Of a DNA stretch of 64,000 nt, positions 43,411 through 50,634 are shown in pieces (the first letter of the stretch is position 1; each line of letters starts with the position of its first letter). This DNA is from Bradyrhizobium sp. CB1717 (GTDB lineage Bacteria; Pseudomonadota; Alphaproteobacteria; Rhizobiales; Xanthobacteraceae), in NCBI RefSeq assembly GCF_029714325.1, contig NZ_CP121666.1:4836001-4900000 (forward strand), written 5' to 3'. Under the pieces are notes generated by a model that was given only the letters and a program-made list of their open reading frames with translations, was not told the origin of the DNA and made no database searches. The position numbers and the translations under genes were made by a program.

Positions 43411-43494
43411 CCGTGTCATTGCGAGCGAAGCGAAGCAATCCAGGCTGCCGCCGCGGAGAGATTCTGGATTGCTTCGCTGCGCTCGCAATGACGG
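43411..43494. repeat. palindromic extragenic repeat
   Basis: Long arms GTCATTGCGAGCG (from 43415) / CGCTCGCAATGAC (43480-43492) with inner AAGCAATCCA / TGGATTGCTT form a near-perfect hairpin. A partial copy of the same family occurs near 10262. The type is common in Bradyrhizobium. Confidence 0.8.
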
Positions 43495-43546
43495 AGTGTG
43501 CGGCAGAACCCTCCTTCCTTTTGTCTTTCCGTACGACAATAGAAAG

Positions 43547-43578
43547 AAAAAGCCCGGCGCGAGCCGGGCTTTTGTTTT
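43547..43578. terminator. bidirectional intrinsic terminator
   Basis: The stem AAAAGCCCGGC / GCCGGGCTTTT with loop GCGA has T runs on both strands. On the minus strand it lies just beyond the caspase-like gene stop. On the plus strand it ends the cysK-BrnA unit. Confidence 0.85.
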
Positions 43579-43595
43579 TGAACCTGCGTCCTGCC

Positions 43596-45035
43596 TCAGC
43601 GGCGGAACATGCCGCCCATCATGCCGCCGACGACACCGCCGACGAAGGCCGCACCGGCGGCATCGCCGGGGCTGCTGCTGCGCTGTTGAGGCGCCGGTGC
43701 CGGCGCCGGCGCGCTGCTGGCTGCGGGGGCGCTGGCACGTCGGGCCGCCTTCTGGCTGCTATCGCTTGCGGTCGGCGGTGCGGCCACGACCTCGGAGAGC
43801 AGGGCCTTGTGCTGGGGCTTGTTGAGGTAGCCTGACGAAGGATAGCCGCGCGCAGCCTGCCAGCGCTTGAGCACCACGCGGGTCTCGTCGCTGAAGACGC
43901 CGGTCTGCTTGGTGTCGAAGCCGAGCCCGGTGAGGCGACGCTGCACGTCGCGGCGCTGGTTCTTGTCGAGGCCGATCTGGTCCTCGGTGAGCTGAGAGGC
44001 CTCATCGGTAAAGGCTGCTGGATCGACGCCGGAGTTGAGCGTGCGGGTCGCGGTCGAGGGGCCGCTCTTGATCGCCGCGAGACGTGCCAGAGCCAGCGCC
44101 TTGAACTGACCGTTCGGATAGGCGGAAAGGTAGGCGTTGAGCTCTTCCGGCTTGTTGCTCTCCTTCACCGAGCGCCAGTATTCGAGCTCGACACCGTCCG
44201 AGCTTCCATTCGCCGCCGGCAAGATGCCAGAAGCGGTCGGCGCCGCGTTGGCAACCTGCGTGGTCGGAGCCTGGTTGAGATATACGGCGCCGATCAGGTT
44301 GGTGTGGCCCCAGGGCAGCTGGCCCTTGTGGGTTTCTTCATTGACCTGGGCACGGACCGACGTCATCGCCTGCTGGATCTCGACGCCGGGCTTGGTGATG
44401 TTGTCGATCAGCGCGCGGGTGAACGGGCTGTTATTGCCCTCCTGGCCGTCGAGCGCGGTCTGGCCCGGGCCGGTCGCGAACGCGATCAGCGTGCCTTCGC
44501 CGGACTTCATCTCGGCAAGACCGCTCTGCACGTTGACGCTGCGGGTCGCCGAGTTCGACTTGATCTTGGCGGCGAACGGATTGTCGCGGCAGGCATCGAG
44601 GAAGACGAGCTTGACCTTGGCATCGCCCATGGTCTGCTCGAGCGTCAGGTCGATGTTGATGGCGGCGCCCAGCTTGACGTCCATCTCCGTCTTGATGTCG
44701 GCATCGACCGGCAGCAGGTAGTTGGTGCCGCCGACGGCGATGCCGTGGCCGGCATAATAGAACAGAGCGATATCGGAGCCCTGCGCCTTGCGACCGAAGT
44801 CGAGCAGCTTCTCCGTCATCTGGTCGCGGGAGAGATTGGAGCCCTCGATCACCTCGAAGCCGACATTGCGCAGCGTCGCCGCCATCGTCTTGGCGTCGAT
44901 CGGCGGGTTCGGCAATTGTGCGACGTTCTTGTAGGAGCCGTTGCCGACGACGAAGGCGACACGACGGTCCGCCTTCGCGGCACTGACCGACAGTGCCACG
45001 CACATCAGCGAGGCGAGCAGGGTGAGATAGCGCAT
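43596..45035 (-). CDS. secreted caspase-family (C14-like) protein
   Basis: This 479-residue protein has a signal peptide (MRYLTLLASLMCVALSVSAAKA). The caspase-like domain runs from about residue 25 to 270: 'RRVAFVVGNGSYKNVAQLPN', catalytic His97 in 'ALFYYAGHGIAVGGTNYLLP' and catalytic Cys149 in 'VKLVFLDACRDNPF'. The dyad is complete. A linker and a region resembling a peptidoglycan-binding fold ('NQRRDVQRRLTGLGFDTKQTGVFSDET') follow, then an Ala/Pro/Ser tail ending in a Gly/Met-rich segment. The export signal implies an envelope role rather than cytosolic cell death. Confidence 0.88.
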   Translation of the reverse strand: MRYLTLLASLMCVALSVSAAKADRRVAFVVGNGSYKNVAQLPNPPIDAKTMAATLRNVGFEVIEGSNLSRDQMTEKLLDFGRKAQGSDIALFYYAGHGIAVGGTNYLLPVDADIKTEMDVKLGAAINIDLTLEQTMGDAKVKLVFLDACRDNPFAAKIKSNSATRSVNVQSGLAEMKSGEGTLIAFATGPGQTALDGQEGNNSPFTRALIDNITKPGVEIQQAMTSVRAQVNEETHKGQLPWGHTNLIGAVYLNQAPTTQVANAAPTASGILPAANGSSDGVELEYWRSVKESNKPEELNAYLSAYPNGQFKALALARLAAIKSGPSTATRTLNSGVDPAAFTDEASQLTEDQIGLDKNQRRDVQRRLTGLGFDTKQTGVFSDETRVVLKRWQAARGYPSSGYLNKPQHKALLSEVVAAPPTASDSSQKAARRASAPAASSAPAPAPAPQQRSSSPGDAAGAAFVGGVVGGMMGGMFRR

Positions 45036-45236
45036 TCTGAAATCCCCAGAATCGAATTGCAGGCAGCAACAAATTGGCGGCGAACCTACACGAAGTGCCC
45101 GACTTCGCGCCACCAAAACGGCGGTACGTCGCGTTCAACCCGCTGCTGTGTGGCCGAATGTGCACGATGGAGGGGCTCTCCAACGTGATCCAAATCACAC
45201 GGCCACTTTGTTTTGTCGCGTGAGGCGGCGCGAGGT

Positions 45237-46109
45237 TCACTGCGCGCGAGCGAGAACCGGCGCCGGCTTCAAATTCAGGAGATTGCCGCACAGGATCAGC
45301 GCCGCGCCGAGGACGGTCCAGGCGTCGAGCCGCTCCGAATACAGCAACCAACCTGCGGTTGCGGTCAGGGGAACCCGGAGGAAGTCCATGGGAACCACGA
45401 TCGTCGCATCGGCAAAGCGCATCGCGCTGGCGAGGCAATAGTGCGAGAACGTGCCGCAGACGGCGATCACGCCGACCCAGGCCCAGGCGTAGCCCGACGG
45501 CCAGGTCCAGACCAGCAGCGTCGGCACGAAGCCCGCGACCGACTGCACCACCAGCATCCAGAACAGGATCGACAGCGCGCTTTCGGTGCGGGTCAGCGAT
45601 TTCACCAGCGCCATCGACACGCCAAATCCCATGGCGGCCCCGAGCGCGATGAGCTGGCCCGGATTGATCTCGCCGGTGGCCGGCCGCACGATCACGATCA
45701 CACCGACGAGGCCGAGCACGATGGCGGCGATCTTCCACGGCGTCATGCGCTCGGAGAGAAAGCTCGCCGCCAGGATCGCGGTCCAGATCGGCATGGTGAA
45801 CTCGATCGCGACGACCTGGCCGATCGGGATCAGCGTCAGCGCAAAGAACCAGCCGAGCTGGGCGACATAGTGCACGAGGTTGCGCGCGACGTGGTATTGC
45901 AGGCGCGATGTCCTGAGCACCTTGAAGCCGCCGGCACGATAGATGATCGGCGCCAGCAGGACGAAGCCCGCCAGCGACCGGATCTCCATGATCTCGAAAA
46001 CGTTGAGCTCGCGTGTGGTCTCGCGCCCGGCCACCGCCATGATCAGCATCAGCGACAGCCAGCCGGCCATCCACAGTGCGGCCATCGTTTTGGACGGTGT
46101 CGTGCTCAT
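45237..46109 (-). CDS. EamA/DMT-family transporter
   Basis: This 290-residue protein starts MSTTPSKTMAALWMAGWLSL. There are ten hydrophobic helices in two EamA halves: 'ELNVFEIMEIRSLAGFVLLA', 'WFFALTLIPIGQVVAIEFTM' and 'VVIVRPATGEINPGQLIALG', then 'FSHYCLASAMRFADATIVVP' and 'LRVPLTATAGWLLYSERLDA'. The substrate of such drug/metabolite exporters is not predictable. Upstream extension of the frame overlaps RidA on the other strand and is rejected. Confidence 0.88.
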   Translation of the reverse strand: MSTTPSKTMAALWMAGWLSLMLIMAVAGRETTRELNVFEIMEIRSLAGFVLLAPIIYRAGGFKVLRTSRLQYHVARNLVHYVAQLGWFFALTLIPIGQVVAIEFTMPIWTAILAASFLSERMTPWKIAAIVLGLVGVIVIVRPATGEINPGQLIALGAAMGFGVSMALVKSLTRTESALSILFWMLVVQSVAGFVPTLLVWTWPSGYAWAWVGVIAVCGTFSHYCLASAMRFADATIVVPMDFLRVPLTATAGWLLYSERLDAWTVLGAALILCGNLLNLKPAPVLARAQ

Positions 46110-46259
46110 TGCGGCGGACGCGGAAGGGGTGGAATCCGAAGGGACGGCCGGTATCGGCGACCTCGCCGCCGTTTGCAACGGCCAAATCTGCGGATGCAGC
46201 GATGCAGGCCGGCGTGTTAAGGCATCAGCGAACAACGAGAAAATCGGGAGATCTCGCTC

Positions 46260-46658
46260 ATGCGCATCTTGCAGCCGGCCGAATGGAAAAAACCGCGCGG
46301 CTTTTCCCATGGCGTCGTGGTCGACGGGCCGGGCCGGTGGGTGGTGCTCGCCGGCCAGACCGGCGGCGACGAGCTGGGCAATTACGTGCCTGACATGGCG
46401 GCGCAGGTCGGCGTAGCGCTGCAGCGGATCATCAAGCTGCTGGGCGAGGCCGGCGCGGGTCCCGAGCACATCGTCCGCCTGACCTGGTACCTGACCAGCC
46501 GCAGCGAATACGAGGCCGCAGGTGCGGGCATCGGTGCGGCCTGGAAGGAGACGCTCGGGCGCAATTTCCCGCCTTCGACGCTGCTCTATATCGGCGGCCT
46601 CGTGGACGAGCGGGCCAAGGTCGAGATCGAGGTCACGGCGTTCGTGCCGGGCACATAA
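46260..46658 (+). CDS. RidA/YjgF-family protein
   Basis: This 132-residue protein has 'GRWVVLAGQTGGDELGNYV', 'RIIKLLGEAGAGPEHIVRLT' and 'LLYIGGLVDERAKVEIEVTA', the RidA trimer fold. The Arg that RidA enzymes use to bind the imine substrate (in the usual PARS segment) is absent. Here the segment is 'FPPSTLLY'. Imine deaminase activity is therefore doubtful. Divergent from the EamA gene across 150 bp. Confidence 0.88.
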   Translation: MRILQPAEWKKPRGFSHGVVVDGPGRWVVLAGQTGGDELGNYVPDMAAQVGVALQRIIKLLGEAGAGPEHIVRLTWYLTSRSEYEAAGAGIGAAWKETLGRNFPPSTLLYIGGLVDERAKVEIEVTAFVPGT

Positions 46659-46690
46659 AAAATCGACCCGGCGAGGTCGCCGGATCGATT
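46656..46690 (-). terminator. intrinsic terminator of the exported-protein genes
   Basis: Stem AATCGA-CCGGCG / CGCCGG-TCGATT, with one mismatch-sized bulge per arm, is followed on the minus strand by a run of six T (the aaaaaa at 46657-46662 on the plus strand). It overlaps the ridA stop codon. Confidence 0.75.
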
Positions 46691-46708
46691 GTCGTGTCAG
46701 TGGGTGTT

Positions 46709-47254
46709 TTACTTCGACAGCGCGATGTTGGCGCCGCGGAACTGGCTGTCCGCGCGGATCGTGACGGTCTGCTTGTTGCCGCTGGTCCTGAGCGCGATGT
46801 TGGCGTTGAAGCCGGCGGTGGAGGCGACCACCTCGAAGTTTCCGCCGCCGCCGCGCCCCTGGAGCGCGCCGGAGATGTTGCGGCTGGCCTCGGACCAGCT
46901 GCCGGTGATGGCGCTGCCCTCGGCCCTGACGTTCGCCCCGAGATTGAACTTGTAGGCGTCACTGGCGCAGGTCAGCGACAGCTCCATGGTGGGTCCGATC
47001 GGAGCGTATTTGGCCCGGCAGCGGATCCGTTCGGTCGAGCCGTCATCCAGCGTGACGGTGCCGCCGCCGCTCCAGCTGCCCGCCATCGGGGCGAACGGGC
47101 TGGACTGGGCCTTGCTTTCAGAGCCGGCAAGCCCCGCCGCAAACAAAACGGCGGCCGCAATCAGCAGCCGCCGGTTCCGGGCGCGAGCCTCGATTGGTTT
47201 ATTGGCGCGATGCTTCCCACCGCCCGCTGCACGGTATGCCTGCAGATGCTCCAT
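46709..47254 (-). CDS. exported protein of unknown function (start uncertain)
   Basis: From MEHLQAYRAAGG the protein has 181 residues. A hydrophobic segment 'RRLLIAAAVLFAAGLAGSES' is a signal or anchor near residue 30. The mature part 'SPFAPMAGSWSGGGTVTLDD', 'ERIRCRAKYAPIGPTMELSL' and 'ALQGRGGGGNFEVVASTAGF' looks like a small beta-sandwich. This start overlaps the next gene by 56 bp. A downstream CTG/TTG closer to the signal may be the real initiator, but no ribosome site decides it. An ATG at 47308 would also be in frame. Confidence 0.7.
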   Translation of the reverse strand: MEHLQAYRAAGGGKHRANKPIEARARNRRLLIAAAVLFAAGLAGSESKAQSSPFAPMAGSWSGGGTVTLDDGSTERIRCRAKYAPIGPTMELSLTCASDAYKFNLGANVRAEGSAITGSWSEASRNISGALQGRGGGGNFEVVASTAGFNANIALRTSGNKQTVTIRADSQFRGANIALSK

Positions 47255-47549
47255 TCCACTTCCCCGATCCGGCGTTGCCGTTGAGTTGACCGTTGGCATA
47301 TGCACCATTGATCGAAACTTTCACAAGTCCCCCGCTACCGATAGTGCCGGAAACGTTAGCGCCGGGTGCGGTGATCTTGCCGTCGGCAACCGTCAGCATC
47401 GAGCTCGCGGTCGGCTCGCAGGTGCCGCTCTTGGTGACGATGGTGACCTGCCAGTTGCCGTCATAGGGGCTCTGGGCGAAGGCGGGAGCGGCGAGGGTGC
47501 CGGCGAAAACTGAAGCGGCACAGAACGCCGCGATGCGAGCAAAACGCAT
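47199..47549 (-). CDS. exported protein of unknown function
   Basis: This 116-residue protein has a signal peptide (MRFARIAAFCAASVFAGTLA...AFA/QSPYDGNW). The mature part 'DGNWQVTIVTKSGTCEPTAS' to 'IPCSGRWEASRQ' has two Cys and a Gly/Ser-rich middle, again a short beta-rich fold. It ends inside the start region of the gene at 46709-47254 and has a weakly similar composition, so the two may be diverged tandem copies. Confidence 0.75.
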   Translation of the reverse strand: MRFARIAAFCAASVFAGTLAAPAFAQSPYDGNWQVTIVTKSGTCEPTASSMLTVADGKITAPGANVSGTIGSGGLVKVSINGAYANGQLNGNAGSGKWNGASAGIPCSGRWEASRQ

Positions 47550-47732
47550 GAATTCCGTCCTTGAGTATGTCTGATATGCTGTCGCTTATTCGGACAAAAT
47601 GTGACGGAAATTTGTTGCGCTGCCAAATCGAAAATTGTTCCTGTGGAAACAATGGTTTATTTGCGTTCTCGACTCCAATTTTCGAAGCAGAATCAAGGCC
47701 CCCTCACGTTAAGGGTAAACGTCAGCAGAGAC

Positions 47733-48320
47733 TCAGGAAAGACTCGGCGCGGACGTCGCGAACTGTTCGTCCTGGACCTTGGACGGCAGTGCCTTGTGAA
47801 CCTTGATGTAATCGATCACGTCGGCAAGCAATTTGAGCCCGAGCGGGGCGAGCGCACGCTCCCAGAGCTCGCGGGCGGTCTCGCCCTTCTTGACGAAGCA
47901 CCAGTCCTGGGCGGCGATGGCGCCGGCATCCATGCGGTCGGCGAGTTGATAGATGGTGCCGCCGGCGATTGGATCGCCTTCCTTGATGGTCCATTCCACG
48001 GCGGCCTTGCCGCGGTGGCGCGGCAGCAGCGAGGGGTGGTAGCCGATCCCGCCGAACCTGGCGGCGGCGAGCGCGTCCTTGCCGATCCGGGCATGGCTAT
48101 GTGCCGTGATGATCAAATCGGTGTCGGGAGCGATCTCGGAGGCCACCACCAGCTTCGGATTGGCCTGGACCACGACCTCGATGCCGGCGGCCTTGGCCGT
48201 TGCGGCCAGGCGATCCTCGGCGTCGGCCACGACGACCCGTGCGATCGAGACGCTGTGCTCCCGGAGCATGTTCAGGGTGGTCACACCGAAATGGCGGGAG
48301 CCGACGAGGGTAATTCGCAT
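47733..48320 (-). CDS. formyltransferase-family protein
   Basis: This 195-residue protein starts MRITLVGSRHFGVTTLNMLR. The formyltransferase core is 'GIGYHPSLLPRHRGKAAVEW' with catalytic His95 and Asp131 in 'IYQLADRMDAGAI'. The Asn of the usual N-x-H motif is replaced by Gly, as in the hydrolase-type domain of 10-formyl-THF dehydrogenase (IxYHPSLLPRHRG). It has no C-terminal tRNA-binding domain. It therefore resembles a folate-dependent formyl transferase or hydrolase rather than Fmt. Substrate unknown. Confidence 0.85.
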   Translation of the reverse strand: MRITLVGSRHFGVTTLNMLREHSVSIARVVVADAEDRLAATAKAAGIEVVVQANPKLVVASEIAPDTDLIITAHSHARIGKDALAAARFGGIGYHPSLLPRHRGKAAVEWTIKEGDPIAGGTIYQLADRMDAGAIAAQDWCFVKKGETARELWERALAPLGLKLLADVIDYIKVHKALPSKVQDEQFATSAPSLS

Positions 48321-48510
48321 GGGGGTCCGATCCGTTTCGCAACTGCGTCATACCCCCGATAACACGTCCGGGCGCCGTGTCACCACCTGCGGGCCGTTTG
48401 CAGCGGTTATCAACAATGCACCGGGCGCGGGACATGCTGATTTCCGCGATTGCGCGGTCGATCGTTCCGGTGCTTCCATAGGCGTATTGCAGCCTATCAG
48501 GAGCGAGTGC

Positions 48511-48795
48511 ATGCGAAGCGCGTGGTTTTTTCTTCTCGCGACACTGCTTGCGGCCGCTCCAGCCCACGCCGGCGGGTCGTACCCGGCAGTGCCGCCCGAG
48601 ATCGGGGTGGCGCCGTTTATCGGCCCGACCTGGGATGCCTATCGCTGTGCTGAAGGGGTGCCCTACAATTTCTATCACGGCGCCTATTACGGCGAGGAGC
48701 CGCCGGCGATCTATCGCGGCTATGCCTATCGGCCGTACTACCGCTACAGCGCCTATCGCAAACCGCCGCGGACATATTTCTGCGTCACGGACTAG
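48511..48795 (+). CDS. small Tyr-rich secreted protein
   Basis: This 94-residue protein starts MRSAWFFLLATLLAAAPAHA with an upstream caggag ribosome site. The mature part ends 'YRGYAYRPYYRYSAYRKPPR', a Tyr/Arg-rich low-complexity tail also seen in other rhizobial exported proteins. Divergent from the formyltransferase gene. Function unknown. Confidence 0.7.
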   Translation: MRSAWFFLLATLLAAAPAHAGGSYPAVPPEIGVAPFIGPTWDAYRCAEGVPYNFYHGAYYGEEPPAIYRGYAYRPYYRYSAYRKPPRTYFCVTD

Positions 48796-49130
48796 CGTTG
48801 CTTGGCGGCCACGATCGGACGGCAAATGGTGTCATGCGGTTCCTGTGTTTCATTCCGAACTGAAGCGATCCCCGTCTGACGCTAGAACATATCCAACCGG
48901 GGCTGGCGACATTTCAATCCGGATCCATTTTCAAACCCGGCTGTAGCCGCTGGCGCAAATGCCAGCGGCTTTTTCATGCCGTGCGTCACGAAATCATCTG
49001 ACGGTAATACGTTCTCAACCAGCTTGTCGTATCGACGAATCCGTCGCGGATTTGTATTGCGTACCGCGACACCGAAAATGTCCCGCCGGCGTGGGTGCGC
49101 CGCGCGGGTCTTTTCGCCGGGACCGATTTC
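48796..49130. other. intergenic region with a strong terminator
   Basis: This 335-bp stretch has no gene that I can support. It contains the perfect hairpin terminator at 48945-48974, which may end the transcript of 48511-48795 (150-nt 3' UTR) or a small RNA beginning near 48880. Confidence 0.55.
48945..48974 (+). terminator. strong intrinsic terminator
   Basis: Perfect 10-bp stem AGCCGCTGGC / GCCAGCGGCT with a GCAAAT loop and TTTT. Confidence 0.8.
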
Positions 49131-49349
49131 ATGCCGAGCGCGATTGAGCAGATCGTGGACGCCTATGTGCGTCTGAAGAACCGTCGCGGGCTCGACCAGC
49201 TGATGATGCACAGGCAGCGGCTCGCGGTCGATCTGAAGAGCAGGTCCGGCTATGATTTCAGCCTGCCGATCGGCCAGATCGACGAGGAGATCGCGATCAT
49301 CGAGGCGGGCCTCAGCCGGCTGAAGGCGGCGAATTCCACGGCAGCGTAG
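49131..49349 (+). CDS. small conserved helical protein
   Basis: The 72-residue protein starts MPSAIEQIVDAYVRLKNRRG and continues 'DQLMMHRQRLAVDLKSRSGY' and 'IGQIDEEIAIIEAGLSRLK'. It is charged and helical, with no signal peptide. I recognise the type from Bradyrhizobium genomes but not a function. Confidence 0.7.
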   Translation: MPSAIEQIVDAYVRLKNRRGLDQLMMHRQRLAVDLKSRSGYDFSLPIGQIDEEIAIIEAGLSRLKAANSTAA

Positions 49350-49512
49350 CGCGGCTTAGCGGGTGAACTCTTGCGTGGACTGAGGTGCTGCGCATCGTCG
49401 CTGGTCGCTTGCGGTTCATGCACGGTTCAGCCCGGCCATGTCTCTATCGGCAGGTCATTCCGTGGGACACGAATCCTGCTAGGCTTTGTCCCGGTGATTT
49501 GGAGGAGACGTC

Positions 49513-49920
49513 ATGATCGAGCTTGCGCTGGCTGGCCTGATTGCGTTTGCAAGCGCGCCTGCGGCATCGCCGGCGCCCATTGTGGAGCAGGTTCAGTTCC
49601 GCGGTGGTCCAGGTGGGCAATGCCCGGAGGGGTATGATTTCAACCACTCGAACGGCCGTTGCTATCCGAACAACTATCATGCGCCCGGCTACTACACGGC
49701 TCCCCAGCCGACGTACCGACGCGAACTCTGCCCGCAAGGGTACGACTACAATTATTCGAACGGCAATTGCTATCCGAACCGTGCGCGGGCACCCGGCATG
49801 TACGGGCAACCCGAGTATGGGCGCCGCGGCGGACTTTGCCCCGAGGGCTACGACTACAATTATTCCAGCGGCAATTGCTATCCGAACCGCGCACACGCCC
49901 CCGGCTTGTACGCGCGTTAG
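49513..49920 (+). CDS. exported protein with three CPxGYDYNYSNGxCYPN repeats
   Basis: This 135-residue protein has a signal-like N-terminus (MIELALAGLIAFASAPAASP) after a ggagga ribosome site. Three repeats follow: 'CPEGYDFNHSNGRCYPN' (about residue 37), 'CPQGYDYNYSNGNCYPN' (about 73) and 'CPEGYDYNYSSGNCYPN' (about 108), each followed by a Pro-x-Tyr linker (APGYY, APGMY, APGLY). Two Cys per unit suggest one disulphide per repeat. Its stop overlaps the stop of the convergent next gene by two bases. Function unknown. Confidence 0.75.
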   Translation: MIELALAGLIAFASAPAASPAPIVEQVQFRGGPGGQCPEGYDFNHSNGRCYPNNYHAPGYYTAPQPTYRRELCPQGYDYNYSNGNCYPNRARAPGMYGQPEYGRRGGLCPEGYDYNYSSGNCYPNRAHAPGLYAR

Positions 49921-50216
49921 GACTTTCCACCGTCGATCACCGTGAACAGCGGTCGGGCCTTGGTCGGCTCGACCAGCAGCTCCTCGACCATGGCACTCGC
50001 GGCCTCGACATATTTCCGCGTCGGCTTGTCCAGGGGCCGCTGCGCCTCGTCGTCGAGCGCGACCTTGGCGGCTTCGACCAGCTTGCGCATGCGCTCGGCA
50101 TGATCGTCGCCTGCGGTCAGCGTCGCGCGCGCCAGCGAGCGCAGTACGAACAGCTCGCCCTCGAGGCGGAGCAGGCGGTCGTTGAGACGGGCAAGGATGG
50201 CGTTGAGGTCGGCCAT
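49917..50216 (-). CDS. helical protein of unknown function
   Basis: This 99-residue protein starts MADLNAILARLNDRLLRLEG. Heptad-like Leu spacing suggests a coiled coil in the first 40 residues, and a middle segment reads 'AERMRKLVEAAKVALDDEAQ'. No known family. Its TAA (49917-49919) overlaps the TAG of the convergent gene (49918-49920). Confidence 0.7.
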   Translation of the reverse strand: MADLNAILARLNDRLLRLEGELFVLRSLARATLTAGDDHAERMRKLVEAAKVALDDEAQRPLDKPTRKYVEAASAMVEELLVEPTKARPLFTVIDGGKS

Positions 50217-50415
50217 GTCAGGTGTTCGGCGCAGAGGATCCTTCCCGATCTAGCGGCGATCGGTGAACGGAGTCCAAACGGCATCGGCGCAATTGGGCGG
50301 ATCGTCCGCCTGTCGCGGTGCCGTCGTTGTGACCGGTCGTGACGGCGCGTATGCGTGGGCCCAGCATGGTTCCCGCACCACATGTCAGCCTGGGTGGACG
50401 TTTGGAGCCCATGCG

Positions 50416-50628
50416 ATGCGGTTTATCCCGATTGTGATCCTCTTGATGTCGGCATGCACGGCTGCCGCCGCCGCGCCGGCGCACCGCGCCCGTCCGCACC
50501 ACCCCGTTGTCGTCCGTCCGTCCGAGGACGCGCCGGTGCCGCCCGGCTGGTACAAATTTCCCGGGTGGCCGCCGATCCCGCCGTCGGAGAACAGGAATCT
50601 CGATCCCTCCAATTTCGGCGGAGGTTGA
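50416..50628 (+). CDS. small His/Pro-rich exported protein
   Basis: This 70-residue protein has a signal MRFIPIVILLMSACTAAAAA and then 'AHRARPHHPVVVRPSEDAPV' and 'GWYKFPGWPPIPPSENRNLD' ending SNFGGG. The gene at 60986-61207 encodes a relative (AHRSRTHHP...PGWSD...SSNVGRGG). Function unknown. Confidence 0.6.
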   Translation: MRFIPIVILLMSACTAAAAAPAHRARPHHPVVVRPSEDAPVPPGWYKFPGWPPIPPSENRNLDPSNFGGG

Positions 50629-50634
50629 TCGACC

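Noticed and set aside
43400..43500. Possible CRISPR repeat
   Set aside because: Only two arms of one palindrome without regular spacers; no CRISPR array is visible anywhere in the window.
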